This document shows positions 1-9,298 of a stretch of 64,000 bases of DNA, piece after piece. Every line of letters starts with the position of its first letter. Within the stretch, counting starts at the first letter, position 1. The stretch is from assembly GCF_012932145.1 (NCBI RefSeq), contig NZ_MWOK01000001.1, positions 62,001 to 126,000 of the forward strand. The letters are read 5' to 3'. The stretch comes from Acidovorax sp. SRB_14 (GTDB lineage Bacteria; Pseudomonadota; Gammaproteobacteria; Burkholderiales; Burkholderiaceae_C). The position numbers and the translations under genes are program-made. A model generated the notes under the pieces. That model had not been told where the DNA came from. It ran no database searches and saw only the letters and a list, made by a program, of their open reading frames with translations.

Positions 1-214
1 CGTCGATCGGCAGGTAGCCCCGTGCGGCGGGCTTGTCCATCATGGCCTTTTCGGCGGCCTGGACGCACTGCAGCAGCGGCAGCTTGCCGTTGTCGTCGAA
101 ATACACGCCCACGCCGAGGTTGACCTTGTGGGGGTTGGTGTCGGCGTTGAATTGTTCGTTGAGACCCAGGATGGGGTCGCGGGGGGCCATTTCGACGGCG
201 GAGAACAGAGACAT
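1..214 (-). CDS. Aspartate/aromatic aminotransferase, N-terminal part (runs off window)
   Basis: The first 71 codons of a fold-type I PLP aminotransferase are present; the rest lies beyond base 1. The N-terminus carries the family pattern DPILGLNEQF followed by KVNLGVGVYFDDNGKLPLL, as in AspC/TyrB, which transfer amino groups between aspartate, tyrosine or phenylalanine and 2-oxoglutarate in the cytosol. The ATG at 214 is preceded by an AAGGA Shine-Dalgarno. The gene is divergent from uvrB. The PLP lysine and the specificity residues are outside the window, so AspC-type and TyrB-type cannot be separated. Confidence 0.85.
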   Translation of the reverse strand, partial: MSLFSAVEMAPRDPILGLNEQFNADTNPHKVNLGVGVYFDDNGKLPLLQCVQAAEKAMMDKPAARGYLPID

Positions 215-328
215 GAAAAGTCCTTGGGAGGTGGAAATTGGTCTGCTAGCCCCAAGCTACGGTAGGCTTTCGGGTTAACCCATGAATTTTAGCGGCGCCG
301 CGCAGGCTGCGCAGCCACACCACACGCC

Positions 329-2422
329 ATGCACGAAGTCTCTGCCGCGCCCGCCACCGGGCAGTTCGTCAGCTTTCCGGATTCGCCGTTCGAGCTGTAC
401 CAGCCCTATCCGCCGGCGGGCGACCAGCCCGAGGCGATTGACAAGCTGGTCGAGGGTGTCCGCGACGGCGAGGTGTTCCAGACGCTGCTGGGCGTGACCG
501 GCTCGGGCAAGACCTTCACCATGGCCAACGTGATCGCGCGCATGGGCCGTCCGGCCATCGTCTTCGCGCCCAACAAGACGCTGGCGGCGCAGCTGTACTC
601 CGAGTTTCGCGAGTTCTTTCCGAAGAATGCCGTCGAGTACTTCGTGAGCTACTACGACTACTACCAGCCCGAGGCCTACGTGCCGCAGCGCGACCTGTTC
701 ATCGAGAAGGACAGCGCCATCAACGAGCACATCGAGCAGATGCGCCTCTCGTGCACCAAGAGCATCCTCGAGCGGCGCGACGTGGTCATCGTGGCCACGG
801 TCTCGGCCATCTACGGCATCGGCAACCCCGAGAGCTACCACCGCATGGTGATGACGCTGCGCGTGGGCGACAAGCTGGGGCAGCGCGAGGTGATCGGGCA
901 GCTGGTGCGCATGCAGTACCAGCGCAACGACACCGACTTCGCGCGTGGCAATTTTCGCGTGCGCGGCGACACCATCGATGTGTTTCCGGCCGAGCATTCG
1001 GAGCTGGCGGTGCGCATCGAGCTGTTCGACGACGAGGTCGAGAGCCTGCAGCTGTTCGACCCGCTCACGGGGCGCGTGCGCCAGAGCATTCCGCGCTTTA
1101 CCGTCTATCCCAGCAGCCACTATGTGACGCCGCGCGACCAGGTGCTGATGGCGGTCGAGGCCATCAAGACCGAACTGGCCGAGCGGCTGCAGCAGCTGGT
1201 GGGCGACGGCAAGCTCGTCGAGGCCCAGCGGCTGGAGCAGCGCACGCGCTTTGATCTGGAAATGCTCAGCGAAGTGGGGCACTGCAAGGGCATCGAGAAC
1301 TACTCGCGCCACCTGTCGGGCAGCGCGCCGGGCGATCCGCCCAGCACACTGACCGACTACATGCCCAAGGATGCGCTGATGTTCCTCGACGAGAGCCACC
1401 AGATGATCGGGCAGCTCAACGCCATGTACAACGGCGACCGCGCACGCAAGACGACGCTGGTCGAATATGGCTTCCGGCTGCCCAGCGCGCTGGACAACCG
1501 GCCGCTCAAGTTCGAGGAGTTCGAGCGGCGCATGCGCCAGGTCGTGTTCGTCTCGGCCACGCCGGCCGACTATGAGAAGGTCCATTCGAGCCAGGTGGTG
1601 GAGCAATTGGTGCGGCCGACCGGCTTGGTCGATCCCCTCGTGGAGGTGCGGCCGGCCGCGACCCAGGTGGACGATGTGCTGCAGGAAATCCGCATCCGCG
1701 CCGACCTGGGCGAACGCGTGCTGATCACCACGCTGACCAAGCGCATGGCCGAGCAGCTGACCGACTACCTGAGTGACAACGGCGTCAAGGTGCGCTACCT
1801 GCACTCGGACGTGGACACGGTCGAGCGCGTGGAGATCATCCGTGACCTGCGGCTGGGCGCATTCGATGTGCTGGTCGGCATCAACCTGCTGCGCGAAGGC
1901 CTGGACATTCCCGAGGTGTCGCTGGTGGCGATCCTCGACGCCGACAAGGAAGGCTTCCTGCGCGCCGAACGCAGCCTGATCCAGACCATCGGCCGTGCGG
2001 CGCGCAACGTGAGCGGCAAGGCCATCCTTTACGCCGACCGCATCACCGACTCGATGAAAAAAGCCATGGGCGAGACGGAACGCCGGCGCGCCAAGCAGAT
2101 CGCACACAACGAAGCCCAGGGAATCACGCCGCGCAGCATTGTCAAGCGGGTGCGAGACCTGATTGACGGGGTCTACAGCGAGAAGGCAGGCAAGGATGCC
2201 GAGCGCCTGGAGCAGGAGACACTGCAGCGCGCCAGGGTCGAGGACATGTCCGAAAAGGACATCGCGCGCGAGATCAAGCGCCTCGAAAAGCAGATGCTGG
2301 ACCATGCGCGCAACCTTGAGTTCGAGCAGGCGGCCCGCGTGCGTGACCAGTTGAGCCGGCTCAAGGACCAGGCCTTTGGCGCCCACGGTGGCGACAACGT
2401 GATTGCTTTGCCCCAGAAGTGA
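329..2422 (+). CDS. uvrB: Excinuclease ABC subunit B (UvrB)
   Basis: This is the DNA-damage-verifying helicase subunit of nucleotide excision repair, loaded by UvrA2 and then recruiting UvrC. The 697-residue length is slightly above the E. coli size (673). Walker A GVTGSGKT lies at residues 55-62 and the beta-hairpin that clamps DNA ([12 protein letters not shown]) at 108-119. Helicase motifs include DESHQM, and a C-terminal UVR coiled coil ([13 protein letters not shown]) contacts UvrC. The ATG at 329 is the first in-frame start; its ribosome-binding site is weak. I see no LexA-type CTGT-N8-ACAG box in the 114 bp before the gene, so SOS control is not evident here. Confidence 0.98.
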   Translation: MHEVSAAPATGQFVSFPDSPFELYQPYPPAGDQPEAIDKLVEGVRDGEVFQTLLGVTGSGKTFTMANVIARMGRPAIVFAPNKTLAAQLYSEFREFFPKNAVEYFVSYYDYYQPEAYVPQRDLFIEKDSAINEHIEQMRLSCTKSILERRDVVIVATVSAIYGIGNPESYHRMVMTLRVGDKLGQREVIGQLVRMQYQRNDTDFARGNFRVRGDTIDVFPAEHSELAVRIELFDDEVESLQLFDPLTGRVRQSIPRFTVYPSSHYVTPRDQVLMAVEAIKTELAERLQQLVGDGKLVEAQRLEQRTRFDLEMLSEVGHCKGIENYSRHLSGSAPGDPPSTLTDYMPKDALMFLDESHQMIGQLNAMYNGDRARKTTLVEYGFRLPSALDNRPLKFEEFERRMRQVVFVSATPADYEKVHSSQVVEQLVRPTGLVDPLVEVRPAATQVDDVLQEIRIRADLGERVLITTLTKRMAEQLTDYLSDNGVKVRYLHSDVDTVERVEIIRDLRLGAFDVLVGINLLREGLDIPEVSLVAILDADKEGFLRAERSLIQTIGRAARNVSGKAILYADRITDSMKKAMGETERRRAKQIAHNEAQGITPRSIVKRVRDLIDGVYSEKAGKDAERLEQETLQRARVEDMSEKDIAREIKRLEKQMLDHARNLEFEQAARVRDQLSRLKDQAFGAHGGDNVIALPQK

Positions 2423-2469
2423 AAGGGGTTTTGCGACCAGAATGAAAACATCGTGACCGATCGGTATTC

Positions 2470-2505
2470 TTATCCGACCAATTAAGTGGGGATTTGTGGT
2501 ATACT
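2470..2505 (+). promoter_or_regulatory. isc promoter with IscR type-1-like operator
   Basis: An extended -10 (TGG-TATACT; hexamer at 2500-2505) has only a weak -35 upstream. Bases 2474-2490 (CCGACCAATTAAGTGGG) match 14 of 17 core positions of the E. coli type 1 IscR site (YYGACTRWWWYAGTCRR), and some flanking positions also fit. The site covers the -35 region, the arrangement by which [2Fe-2S]-IscR represses its own operon. The predicted transcript starts near 2512, leaving a leader of about 140 nt before iscR. The matches are read directly; IscR binding is inferred. Confidence 0.75.
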
Positions 2506-2542
2506 TGCCTCAAACACTCAACAAATACCCCGCGATGAAGAG

Positions 2543-2566
2543 CCCTGAGCGACAAGACCCTCAGGG
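2543..2566 (+). other. Hairpin in the iscR leader
   Basis: CCCTGAG (2543-2549) pairs perfectly with CTCAGGG (2560-2566) across a 10-nt loop in the predicted untranslated leader of iscR. No T-run follows, so it is not an intrinsic terminator. Its role is unknown; it could affect leader stability or act as a small-RNA target. Confidence 0.4.
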
Positions 2567-2651
2567 TACTGGGTGGAGACGGCGCCCCCGCAGCCGATCA
2601 GCTAGCGAAACAGGGGTTTCTTGAACCAACAAGCCTACGAAGGAGCTTGCG

Positions 2652-3188
2652 ATGCGTCTCACTACCAAAGGCCGTTTTGCGGTCACCGCCATGATTGATC
2701 TGGCCCTGCGCCAGAACAACGGCCCCGTCACCCTGGCTGCCATCAGTCAGCGCCAGCGCATTTCGCTGTCGTACCTGGAGCAGCTGTTTGGCAAGCTGCG
2801 CCGCCACGAGCTGGTGGAATCCACCCGCGGACCTGGCGGCGGCTACACCCTGGCGCGCAAAGCCGCTGACATCACCGTGGCCGACATCATCGTGTCCGTG
2901 GACGAGCCCATCGACGCCACCCAGTGCGGCGGCAAGGAAAACTGCCTGGGCGAAGCCGGCCGCTGCATGACCCACGAACTGTGGGCCGCGCTCAACCAGC
3001 GCATGGTCGAATTCCTGGATTCGGTCACGCTGCAAAAGCTGGTGGACGAGCAACTGGCCAAGGGCGTGCAGATCGAAGACAAGCCCGCCGTGCGCCGTGC
3101 CATTTCCACCACCCCGGTGGTCAAGCCGATCCGCGTGAACGCACCGAATTCGGTTTTTGCCCTGGGCAACGTTTTCGCCAAGTCTTGA
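2652..3188 (+). CDS. iscR: Fe-S cluster-sensing Rrf2 regulator IscR
   Basis: Rrf2-family winged-helix regulator of 178 residues that senses [2Fe-2S] supply and controls the isc operon. The DNA-binding helix region (about residues 25-65, RGPGGGYTL wing) is intact. The cluster ligands Cys92, Cys98, Cys105 and His108 sit in CGGKENCLGEAGRCMTH, one residue longer than the E. coli spacing in the last loop. A good AGGAG site precedes the ATG. It is the first gene of iscRSUA-hscBA-fdx and lies behind an IscR-like operator, so negative autoregulation is likely. The C-terminal tail is longer than in E. coli (162 aa) and has no recognisable motif. Confidence 0.97.
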   Translation: MRLTTKGRFAVTAMIDLALRQNNGPVTLAAISQRQRISLSYLEQLFGKLRRHELVESTRGPGGGYTLARKAADITVADIIVSVDEPIDATQCGGKENCLGEAGRCMTHELWAALNQRMVEFLDSVTLQKLVDEQLAKGVQIEDKPAVRRAISTTPVVKPIRVNAPNSVFALGNVFAKS

Positions 3189-3287
3189 GCCGCATTTTTG
3201 TTCTGGACCGGGCTGCAAGGCCCGTCCCAGCATCGCAAGCCCCGAATTTTCCTGTTTTGCCAACCGGAACCGTTTACTGAGCCAGCC

Positions 3288-4508
3288 ATGGACATGACCC
3301 CGCACTTTCCCATCTACCTTGATTACGGCGCCACCACACCGGTCGATCCGCGCGTGGTCGACGCGATGATTCCGTGGTTGCGCGAACATTTCGGCAACCC
3401 TGCCTCCCGCAGCCATGCCTGGGGCTGGGAGGCCGAGGAGGCCGTCGAGAAGGCGCGCGCCCAGGTGGCCGGTCTGATCCATGCCGACCCGCGCGAAATC
3501 GTCTGGACCAGCGGCGCCACCGAATCGAACAACCTCGCCATCAAAGGCGCGGCCCAGTTCTACAAGGGCAAGGGCAAGCACCTGATCACGGTCAAGACGG
3601 AGCACAAGGCCGTGCTCGACGTGATGCGTGAACTCGAGCGCCAGGGCTTCGAGGTGACCTACCTGAACGTCCAGGAAAACGGTCTGCTCGACTTCGAGTC
3701 GCTCAAGGCGGCCATCCGCCCCGACACCATCCTGATCAGCGTGATGTTCGTGAACAACGAGATCGGCGTGATCCAGGACATTCCGGCCATTGGCGCACTG
3801 TGCCGTGAAAAGGGCATTCTCCTTCACGTCGATGCTGCGCAGGCCACGGGCAAGATCGAGATCGACCTGCAAACCCTGCCGGTGGACCTGATGAGCCTGG
3901 CGTCGCACAAGACCTATGGACCCAAGGGCATTGGTGCGCTGTATGTGCGCCGCAAGCCGCGCGTGCGCCTCGAGGCGCAGATGCACGGCGGTGGCCACGA
4001 GCGCGGCATGCGCTCGGGCACGCTGCCCACGCACCAAATCGTTGGCATGGGCGAGGCCTTTCGCCTGGCCGGCGAAGAGATGGCGCAGGACCAGGCCAAG
4101 GCGCGCGCACTGCAGAAGCGCCTGCTCGACGGGCTCAAGGACATTGAGCAGGTGTTCGTCAACGGCGACCTGGAGCACCGGGTACCGCACAACCTGAACA
4201 TCAGTTTCAACTATGTCGAAGGCGAGTCGCTGATCATGGGCATCAAGGGCCTGGCGGTGTCGTCGGGTTCGGCCTGCACTTCGGCCAGCCTGGAGCCCAG
4301 CTATGTGCTGCGCGCGCTCGGACGCAGCGATGAGCTGGCCCACAGCAGCCTGCGCATGACCATCGGCCGTTTCACGACCGAAGAAGAAATTGACTACGCC
4401 ATCGCCACCATCCGCGAAAACGTCGCCAAGTTGCGCGAGCTGAGTCCTTTGTGGGAAATGTTCCAGGACGGCGTGGATCTGAGCACCATCCAGTGGGCGG
4501 CGCATTGA
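3288..4508 (+). CDS. iscS: Cysteine desulfurase IscS
   Basis: PLP enzyme that removes sulfur from L-cysteine as a persulfide and passes it to IscU and other acceptors. It has 406 residues, close to E. coli IscS (404). The PLP lysine is Lys208 in [10 protein letters not shown] and the catalytic loop cysteine is Cys330 in [10 protein letters not shown]; both match the group I (IscS-type) loop. The chosen ATG at 3288 gives an N-terminus ([20 protein letters not shown]) that lines up with the family; an upstream in-frame start at 3198 would add 30 residues with no family match. It lies 99 bp after iscR. Confidence 0.97.
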   Translation: MDMTPHFPIYLDYGATTPVDPRVVDAMIPWLREHFGNPASRSHAWGWEAEEAVEKARAQVAGLIHADPREIVWTSGATESNNLAIKGAAQFYKGKGKHLITVKTEHKAVLDVMRELERQGFEVTYLNVQENGLLDFESLKAAIRPDTILISVMFVNNEIGVIQDIPAIGALCREKGILLHVDAAQATGKIEIDLQTLPVDLMSLASHKTYGPKGIGALYVRRKPRVRLEAQMHGGGHERGMRSGTLPTHQIVGMGEAFRLAGEEMAQDQAKARALQKRLLDGLKDIEQVFVNGDLEHRVPHNLNISFNYVEGESLIMGIKGLAVSSGSACTSASLEPSYVLRALGRSDELAHSSLRMTIGRFTTEEEIDYAIATIRENVAKLRELSPLWEMFQDGVDLSTIQWAAH

Positions 4509-4550
4509 GCGTCCCGGCCGCATTGCACACGAATTGAAGAGGAGAACACC

Positions 4551-4955
4551 ATGGCTTACTCAGAAAAAGTGATTGACCATTACGAGAACCCGCGCAACGT
4601 GGGCTCGTTCGACAAGGGCGACGACTCGGTTGGCACCGGCATGGTCGGTGCGCCTGCCTGCGGCGACGTCATGAAGCTGCAGATCAAGGTCAACCCTGAA
4701 ACCGGCGTGATCGAAGATGCGCGCTTCAAGACCTACGGCTGCGGATCGGCCATTGCATCGTCATCGCTCGTGACCGAATGGGTCAAGGGCAAGACGCTCG
4801 ATGAGGCGGCGGCGCTGAAGAACAGCGAGATCGCCGAAGAATTGGCTTTGCCGCCGGTCAAGATCCACTGCTCCATCCTGGCCGAAGACGCCATCAAGGC
4901 CGCAGTGAACGATTACAAGACCCGGCACGGCGCAGCAGCGGCCGCCACGGTCTGA
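4551..4955 (+). CDS. iscU: Fe-S cluster scaffold IscU
   Basis: Scaffold on which [2Fe-2S] clusters are assembled before HscA/HscB-driven transfer. All functional residues are present: Cys37, Asp39, Cys64, His106 and Cys107, and the HscA-recognition motif LPPVK at residues 100-104. The 134-residue length is normal; the alanine-rich C-terminal tail is slightly longer than in E. coli. A good Shine-Dalgarno (GAGGAG) precedes the ATG, 42 bp after iscS. Confidence 0.98.
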   Translation: MAYSEKVIDHYENPRNVGSFDKGDDSVGTGMVGAPACGDVMKLQIKVNPETGVIEDARFKTYGCGSAIASSSLVTEWVKGKTLDEAAALKNSEIAEELALPPVKIHCSILAEDAIKAAVNDYKTRHGAAAAATV

Positions 4956-4962
4956 GGACGCC

Positions 4963-5286
4963 ATGGCCATTACGCTGACCGAAGCGGCAGCCCGGCATGT
5001 CAGCCGCTACCTGTCACGGCGCGGCAAGGGCCTGGGGGTGCGGCTGGGCGTGAAGACCAGCGGCTGCTCGGGCCTGGCCTACAAGCTCGAATACGTGGAC
5101 GAGGCCGCCCCGGAAGACGTTGTGTTCGAGAACCACGGCGTCAAGGTGCTGATCGATCCCAAGAGCCTGGCCTACATCGATGGCACCGAGCTCGATTTTG
5201 TGCGCGAAGGCCTCAACGAGGGCTTCCGCTTCAGCAACCCCAACGAGCGCGACCGGTGCGGTTGTGGAGAGAGCTTCCGGGTTTGA
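4963..5286 (+). CDS. iscA: A-type Fe-S carrier IscA
   Basis: A-type carrier of 107 residues that accepts clusters or iron and hands them to apo-targets. The three conserved cysteines are Cys35 (SGCSG), Cys99 and Cys101 (CGCGESF), the spacing of E. coli IscA. It starts 7 bp after the iscU stop, so translation is probably coupled. A terminator-like hairpin follows directly, which may make iscRSUA the more abundant part of the operon transcript. Confidence 0.97.
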   Translation: MAITLTEAAARHVSRYLSRRGKGLGVRLGVKTSGCSGLAYKLEYVDEAAPEDVVFENHGVKVLIDPKSLAYIDGTELDFVREGLNEGFRFSNPNERDRCGCGESFRV

Positions 5287-5311
5287 TGCTCGCGTTTTTC
5301 GGCCCTGTGTG

Positions 5312-5345
5312 AAACCGCCACCGCACACCGTGCTGGCGGTTTTTT
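5312..5345 (+). terminator. Terminator/attenuator hairpin between iscA and hscB
   Basis: AAACCGCCA (5312-5320) pairs with TGGCGGTTT (5334-5342). An inner GCAC/GTGC stem with loop ACC adds stability, and T5340-T5345 form a T-run. The shape is that of an intrinsic terminator, but it lies inside the operon, and the hscB ATG at 5352 begins seven bases after the T-run with no visible Shine-Dalgarno. Partial read-through is the simplest reading. Confidence 0.75.
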
Positions 5346-5351
5346 GTTGAT

Positions 5352-5870
5352 ATGAACCTGCAATCCGACGACTTTGAACTGTTTGGCGTGCCCCGGCGCT
5401 TTGCCCAGGAGCGCAGCGTGCTCGACGCGCGCTGGAAGGAACTGCAGCGCGAGGCGCACCCCGACCGTTTCGCCGCCCAGGGTGCGGCCGCGCAGCGCGT
5501 GGCCATGCAGTGGTCTGTGCGCATCAACGAGGCCTACCAGCGCATCAAGGACCCGCTGCGCCGTGCCGCCTACCTGTGCGAACTGCAGGGCGCGCCGATC
5601 CGCGCGGAGGACAACACGGCCATGCCGGCCGATTTCCTGATGCAGCAGATGGAGTGGCGCGAGGCGCTGGACGACGCGCACAGCATGGCGCAAATCGATG
5701 CGCTCGACGGCGAAGTGCAGCAGGCGCGGCGTGCCGCGCTGGCGCGCTGCGCAGACTTGATCGACGCGCGCGGCGACTTCGCGGCCGCCGCCGAGCAGGT
5801 CAGAGCCCTCATGTTCATTGCGCGTTTTGCCGGGGACATCGGGCGCCGCCAGGACCAACTGGGACAATAA
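5352..5870 (+). CDS. hscB: Co-chaperone HscB (Fe-S assembly J protein)
   Basis: J-domain protein that brings IscU to HscA and stimulates its ATPase. HPD is at residues 36-38 (REAHPDRF) in the N-terminal J-domain, and the C-terminal three-helix IscU-binding domain begins around residue 95. Length 172 aa, E. coli 171. No clear ribosome-binding site precedes the ATG, which lies just after a terminator-like hairpin, so expression probably depends on read-through and may be low. Confidence 0.95.
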   Translation: MNLQSDDFELFGVPRRFAQERSVLDARWKELQREAHPDRFAAQGAAAQRVAMQWSVRINEAYQRIKDPLRRAAYLCELQGAPIRAEDNTAMPADFLMQQMEWREALDDAHSMAQIDALDGEVQQARRAALARCADLIDARGDFAAAAEQVRALMFIARFAGDIGRRQDQLGQ

Positions 5871-5937
5871 GGCCCCACCCGATATCCCGAGGGCTTGCCG
5901 CGCAGGCAGGCTCCTCCCACGCAGAAGACAGGAATCC

Positions 5938-7821
5938 ATGGCGCTGTTGCAGATCTCCGAACCCGGCCAATCTCCCGATCCCCACCAGCGGCGCATTGCC
6001 GTCGGCATCGACCTCGGCACCACGCACTCCCTGGTGGCCGCCGTGCGCAACGGCGTGGCCGAATGCCTTCCCGACGGGCAGGGCAGGGTGCTGCTGCCGT
6101 CCATCGTGCGCTACCTCGAAGGAGGCAAACGCCAGATTGGCCACGAAGCCGCAGCGCAGCAGCAGCAGGATGCGCGCAACACCATCGCCTCCGTCAAGCG
6201 CTTCATGGGGCGGGGTCTGCACGACATTGCGAACGCCGAGAAGTTGCCCTACGACCTGCTGGGCGCGGCCGAGGCAGGCGCGGGTGCGGCCTCCACCGGC
6301 ATGCTCAGCGTGGCCACGGCGGGCGGGGTCAAGTCGCCGGTCGAGATCAGTGCCGACATCCTGGCCACGCTGCGCTACCGCGCAGAAGACACGTTCAACG
6401 ACGACCTGTATGGCGCCGTCATCACCGTGCCGGCCTACTTTGACGATGCGCAGCGCCAGGCCACCAAGGATGCGGCCAAGCTCGCAGGCATCCATCTGCT
6501 GCGCCTCATCAACGAGCCCACGGCGGCGGCCATCGCCTATGGACTGGACAACGCCAGCGAAGGCGTCTATGCCGTGTACGACCTGGGCGGGGGCACCTTC
6601 GACATCTCCATCCTGCGCCTGACGCAGGGCGTGTTCGAGGTGATAGCAACCGGTGGCGACTCCACCCTGGGCGGTGACGACTACGACGCGGCGCTGGCCG
6701 AATGGGTGCTGCAGCAGCTGGACCTGCAGGTGCACAGCCCCGCGGACAAGACCGCTGCACGCCTGGCTGCGCGGGCCTGCAAAGAGGCATTGACTGCTAC
6801 TGAAAATATAGCTTTCAGCGCAGAACTGGCGGGCGCTGGAGTGCAATTTGACGTAAAACGCTCCGACCTGGATGCGGCCACCGCGCATCTGACTGCGCGC
6901 TCGCTCGCGGCCGTGCGCCGCGCGTTGCGCGACGCCCAGCTGGCGGCTGACGAGGTGCAGGGCGTGGTCATGGTCGGGGGCTCGACGCGCATGCCCCAGG
7001 TGCAGCGCGCGGTGGGCGATTTCTTTGGCCGCACGCCGCTGACCAACCTGAACCCCGACGAAGTCGTGGCGCTGGGCGCGGCGATCCAGGCCAACCAACT
7101 GGCCGGCAACAACACGGCGGGCAACCTGCTGCTGCTCGACGTGATTCCGCTGTCGCTGGGCATCGAAACCATGGGTGGCCTGGTCGAGCGCATCGTCTCG
7201 CGCAACGAGACCATCCCCACCGCCAAAGCGCAGGACTTCACCACCTACCAGGACGGCCAGACGGCGCTTGCCGTCCATGTGCTGCAGGGTGAGCGTGACC
7301 TGGTGCAGGACTGCCGGAGCCTTGCGCGGTTTGAGCTGCGCGGCATCCCGCCCATGGCGGCCGGCGCCGCACGCATCCGCGTGACCTTCACGGTGGACGC
7401 GGACGGCCTGCTCAGCGTCAGCGCGCGCGAGCAGCTCAGCGGTGTCGAGGCGCACATCGACGTCAAGCCCAGCTACGGCCTGAGCGACGAGCAGATTGCG
7501 CAGATGCTGCAAGAGAGCTTCTCCACGGCCGAGCAGGACATCCAGGCGCGCGCGCTGGCCGAAGCGCGCGTGGATGCCGACCGCATGCTGATCGCCACGC
7601 AAAGCGCGCTGGATGCCGACGGCGACCTGCTGGCGCAATCCGAGCGCGCCACCGTGGATGCGCTGATGGTCCGTCTGCACAGCCTGCGCGACGGCGGCGA
7701 CGCCGCCACGCTGGAAGCCGCAACGCAGGCCCTGGCCAAAGGCACGGAAGCCTTTGCCGCGCAGCGCATGGACCGGGGCATCCGCCAGGCGCTGGCCGGC
7801 AAAAACGTGCAAACCCTTTAA
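5938..7821 (+). CDS. hscA: Fe-S assembly chaperone HscA (Hsp70 family)
   Basis: Specialised Hsp70 that binds the LPPVK motif of IscU and promotes cluster transfer. It has 627 residues (E. coli 616). The nucleotide-binding domain shows [12 protein letters not shown] (about 23-34) and [10 protein letters not shown]; the substrate-binding domain covers roughly the last 240 residues. The ATG at 5938, after an AGGAA site, gives the expected short N-terminal extension; a start at 5818 would overlap hscB. Around residues 285-307 the coding sequence resembles a dispersed intergenic repeat of this genome, in a part of the nucleotide-binding domain that is usually variable. Confidence 0.96.
   Translation: MALLQISEPGQSPDPHQRRIAVGIDLGTTHSLVAAVRNGVAECLPDGQGRVLLPSIVRYLEGGKRQIGHEAAAQQQQDARNTIASVKRFMGRGLHDIANAEKLPYDLLGAAEAGAGAASTGMLSVATAGGVKSPVEISADILATLRYRAEDTFNDDLYGAVITVPAYFDDAQRQATKDAAKLAGIHLLRLINEPTAAAIAYGLDNASEGVYAVYDLGGGTFDISILRLTQGVFEVIATGGDSTLGGDDYDAALAEWVLQQLDLQVHSPADKTAARLAARACKEALTATENIAFSAELAGAGVQFDVKRSDLDAATAHLTARSLAAVRRALRDAQLAADEVQGVVMVGGSTRMPQVQRAVGDFFGRTPLTNLNPDEVVALGAAIQANQLAGNNTAGNLLLLDVIPLSLGIETMGGLVERIVSRNETIPTAKAQDFTTYQDGQTALAVHVLQGERDLVQDCRSLARFELRGIPPMAAGAARIRVTFTVDADGLLSVSAREQLSGVEAHIDVKPSYGLSDEQIAQMLQESFSTAEQDIQARALAEARVDADRMLIATQSALDADGDLLAQSERATVDALMVRLHSLRDGGDAATLEAATQALAKGTEAFAAQRMDRGIRQALAGKNVQTL
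6790..6857 (+). repeat. Degenerate copy of the dispersed palindromic repeat inside hscA
   Basis: The segment contains ATAGCTTTCAGCGC, then GGGCGCTGGAG and CAATTTGAC. These are the successive parts of the intergenic repeat (ATAGCT, AGCGCTT...AAGCGCT, GAG, ATTTGA) in the right order and spacing. The second arm is partly decayed and the reading frame is open throughout, which suggests a repeat copy absorbed into the gene long ago. Confidence 0.45.
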
Positions 7822-7842
7822 AACAGTTCCCAAGAGCGCTTT

Positions 7843-8181
7843 ATGCCTGTCATCAAGATACTGCCCCACCCTGAATACTGTCCCGCCGGTGCCGAGATCA
7901 CCGCCCCCGCGGGCACCTCGATCTGCGAAGCCCTGTTGGAGCACCGCATCAACATCGAGCATGCCTGCGACATGAGCTGCGCCTGCACCACCTGCCATGT
8001 CATCGTGCGCGAGGGCTACCACTCGCTCAACGAGGCAGAGGAAGAGGAGGAAGACCTGCTCGACCGCGCCTGGGGGCTGGAGCCGCAGTCGCGCCTGAGT
8101 TGTCAGGCCATTCTGGCGGCCCAGGATGTGACGGTGGAAATTCCCAAGTACTCGATCAACCACGCCAAGGAAAACCACTGA
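7843..8181 (+). CDS. fdx: [2Fe-2S] ferredoxin Fdx, isc type
   Basis: Adrenodoxin-type ferredoxin of 112 residues that supplies electrons for cluster assembly on IscU. Cluster ligands Cys42, Cys48, Cys51 and Cys87 have exactly the E. coli Fdx spacing; Cys46 is an additional non-ligand cysteine. It is 21 bp downstream of hscA and ends the isc-hsc cluster. An iscX gene, which follows fdx in E. coli, is not found here: dnaQ starts one base after the fdx stop. Confidence 0.97.
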   Translation: MPVIKILPHPEYCPAGAEITAPAGTSICEALLEHRINIEHACDMSCACTTCHVIVREGYHSLNEAEEEEEDLLDRAWGLEPQSRLSCQAILAAQDVTVEIPKYSINHAKENH

Positions 8182-8182
8182 G

Positions 8183-8911
8183 ATGAGCCGGCAGATCGTT
8201 CTCGACACCGAAACCACCGGCCTGTCCGCCGAGGGCGGAGACCGCATCATCGAAATTGGCTGCGTCGAACTGTTTGCGCGCAAGCTGACCGGAAACAACA
8301 AGCATTTCTACCTGAGCCCTGGGCGCGACAGCCACCCCGACGCGCTGAAGGTGCACGGCATCAGCAACGAGTTTCTCAAGGACAAACCCAAGTTCGCCGC
8401 CGTGGCCGATGAGCTGCTGGAGTACCTGCAGGACGCCGAGGTCATCATCCACAATGCCGCGTTCGACGTGGGCTTTCTCAACAAGGAACTCGAGCTCATC
8501 GGCCGCCCGGGACTGCGCAGCTTTGTGGGCGAAGTCACCGACACCCTGGCCATGGCCAAGGAGATGTACCCCGGCAAGCGCAACTCGCTCGATGCGCTGT
8601 GCGATCGGCTGGGCGTGGACAACTCGGGGCGCACCCTGCACGGCGCTCTGCTGGACGCCGAGCTGCTGGCGGACGTGTACATCAACCTCACGCGCGGCCA
8701 GGATGCGCTGCTCATCGCCGACGAGGGCGATGACGGTGGTGCTGCCATCAACGTGGCCGCCGTGGACCTGCGCAGCATCGCGCTGCAGGTCCTGCAGGCC
8801 AGCGATGCCGAGATCGCCGCCCACGAACAGATGCTGGTGCAGCTGGACAAGGCCAGCGGCGGCAAAACAATTTGGAAGACTTCAGAGAGCGCTCCAAAAG
8901 CTGTGCCATAA
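8183..8911 (+). CDS. dnaQ: DNA polymerase III epsilon subunit (3'-5' proofreading exonuclease)
   Basis: DEDDh exonuclease that proofreads within the Pol III core. ExoI DTETTG (Asp8, Glu10), ExoII (NAAFDVGFLNKE) and ExoIII-epsilon (HGALLDAELLADVY) are intact. The 242-residue chain includes a C-terminal segment ending in a Lys/Ala-rich tail that would bind the alpha subunit. The ATG is one base after the fdx stop, so it may be cotranscribed with the isc operon, an unusual pairing that could simply reflect gene packing. Its stop codon overlaps a probable promoter for the tRNA genes. Confidence 0.95.
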   Translation: MSRQIVLDTETTGLSAEGGDRIIEIGCVELFARKLTGNNKHFYLSPGRDSHPDALKVHGISNEFLKDKPKFAAVADELLEYLQDAEVIIHNAAFDVGFLNKELELIGRPGLRSFVGEVTDTLAMAKEMYPGKRNSLDALCDRLGVDNSGRTLHGALLDAELLADVYINLTRGQDALLIADEGDDGGAAINVAAVDLRSIALQVLQASDAEIAAHEQMLVQLDKASGGKTIWKTSESAPKAVP

Positions 8912-8912
8912 T
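8904..8912 (+). promoter_or_regulatory. Probable extended -10 promoter for the tRNA-Val pair
   Basis: TGC-CATAAT (hexamer at 8907-8912) resembles an extended -10 and overlaps the dnaQ stop codon. It is followed by a GC-rich stretch of the kind found at stringently controlled stable-RNA promoters, and the first tRNA begins about 18 nt after the expected start. No good -35 is visible. Confidence 0.4.
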
Positions 8913-8936
8913 TGCGGGCTGTCACAGAGACAGCAC

Positions 8937-9011
8937 GGGTGATTAGCTCAGCGGTAGAGCACTGCCTTCACACGGCAGGGGTCACATGTTCGATCCATGT
9001 ATCACCCACCA
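8937..9011 (+). tRNA. tRNA-Val (anticodon CAC), copy 1
   Basis: The 75-nt sequence folds as a full cloverleaf: acceptor GGGTGAT/ATCACCC, D-arm with AGCTCAGCGGTAGAGC, anticodon stem CTGCC/GGCAG around loop TTCACAC, T-arm with GTTCGATCC, and encoded ACCA. Anticodon CAC reads GUG valine codons. It is identical to the second copy except for one compensated acceptor-stem pair. Confidence 0.97.
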
Positions 9012-9046
9012 GTGTTTATGAGTGTGCCGATGTCGGCAGTCTCATC

Positions 9047-9121
9047 GGGCGATTAGCTCAGCGGTAGAGCACTGCCTTCACACGGCAGGGGTCACATGTT
9101 CGATCCATGTATCGCCCACCA
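9047..9121 (+). tRNA. tRNA-Val (anticodon CAC), copy 2
   Basis: Tandem second copy, 35 bp downstream of the first, with the same anticodon loop TTCACAC and encoded CCA. The acceptor stem is GGGCGAT/ATCGCCC, so the fourth pair is C:G where copy 1 has T:A. A strong terminator follows seven bases after the CCA end, so the two copies probably form one transcript. Confidence 0.97.
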
Positions 9122-9127
9122 AAAACG

Positions 9128-9162
9128 AAAGACCGGCCATCAGTGGCTGGTCTTTTTTTTTT
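9128..9162 (+). terminator. Intrinsic terminator of the tRNA-Val operon
   Basis: AAAGACCGGCCA (9128-9139) pairs with TGGCTGGTCTTT (9144-9155), a 12-bp stem with one G:T pair and a TCAG loop. An unbroken T-run (9153-9162) follows. This is one of the strongest terminators in the window. Confidence 0.93.
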
Positions 9163-9298
9163 GCCTTTTGCACGTCGGGTCCGTGGGGTGCCGTGCATTG
9201 GTACAGACAATGCACTGCGGGACGGCGGCGACGACCCGCACCTTGCGCGGTGCGGGCGCACCAGGGCCGGCGCCCTGGTCTCTTGCAGGAGCTTACTA

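Noticed and set aside
215-328. LexA box before uvrB
   Set aside because: No CTGT-N8-ACAG pattern was found in the divergent spacer.
275-2386. 703-codon open frame antisense to uvrB
   Set aside because: It is a shadow of the GC-rich third-position bias of uvrB; the predicted protein is His/Ala/Arg-rich without any family pattern.
5815-8301. 828-codon frame opposite hscA-fdx
   Set aside because: Antisense to three well-conserved genes; no domain and no ribosome site.
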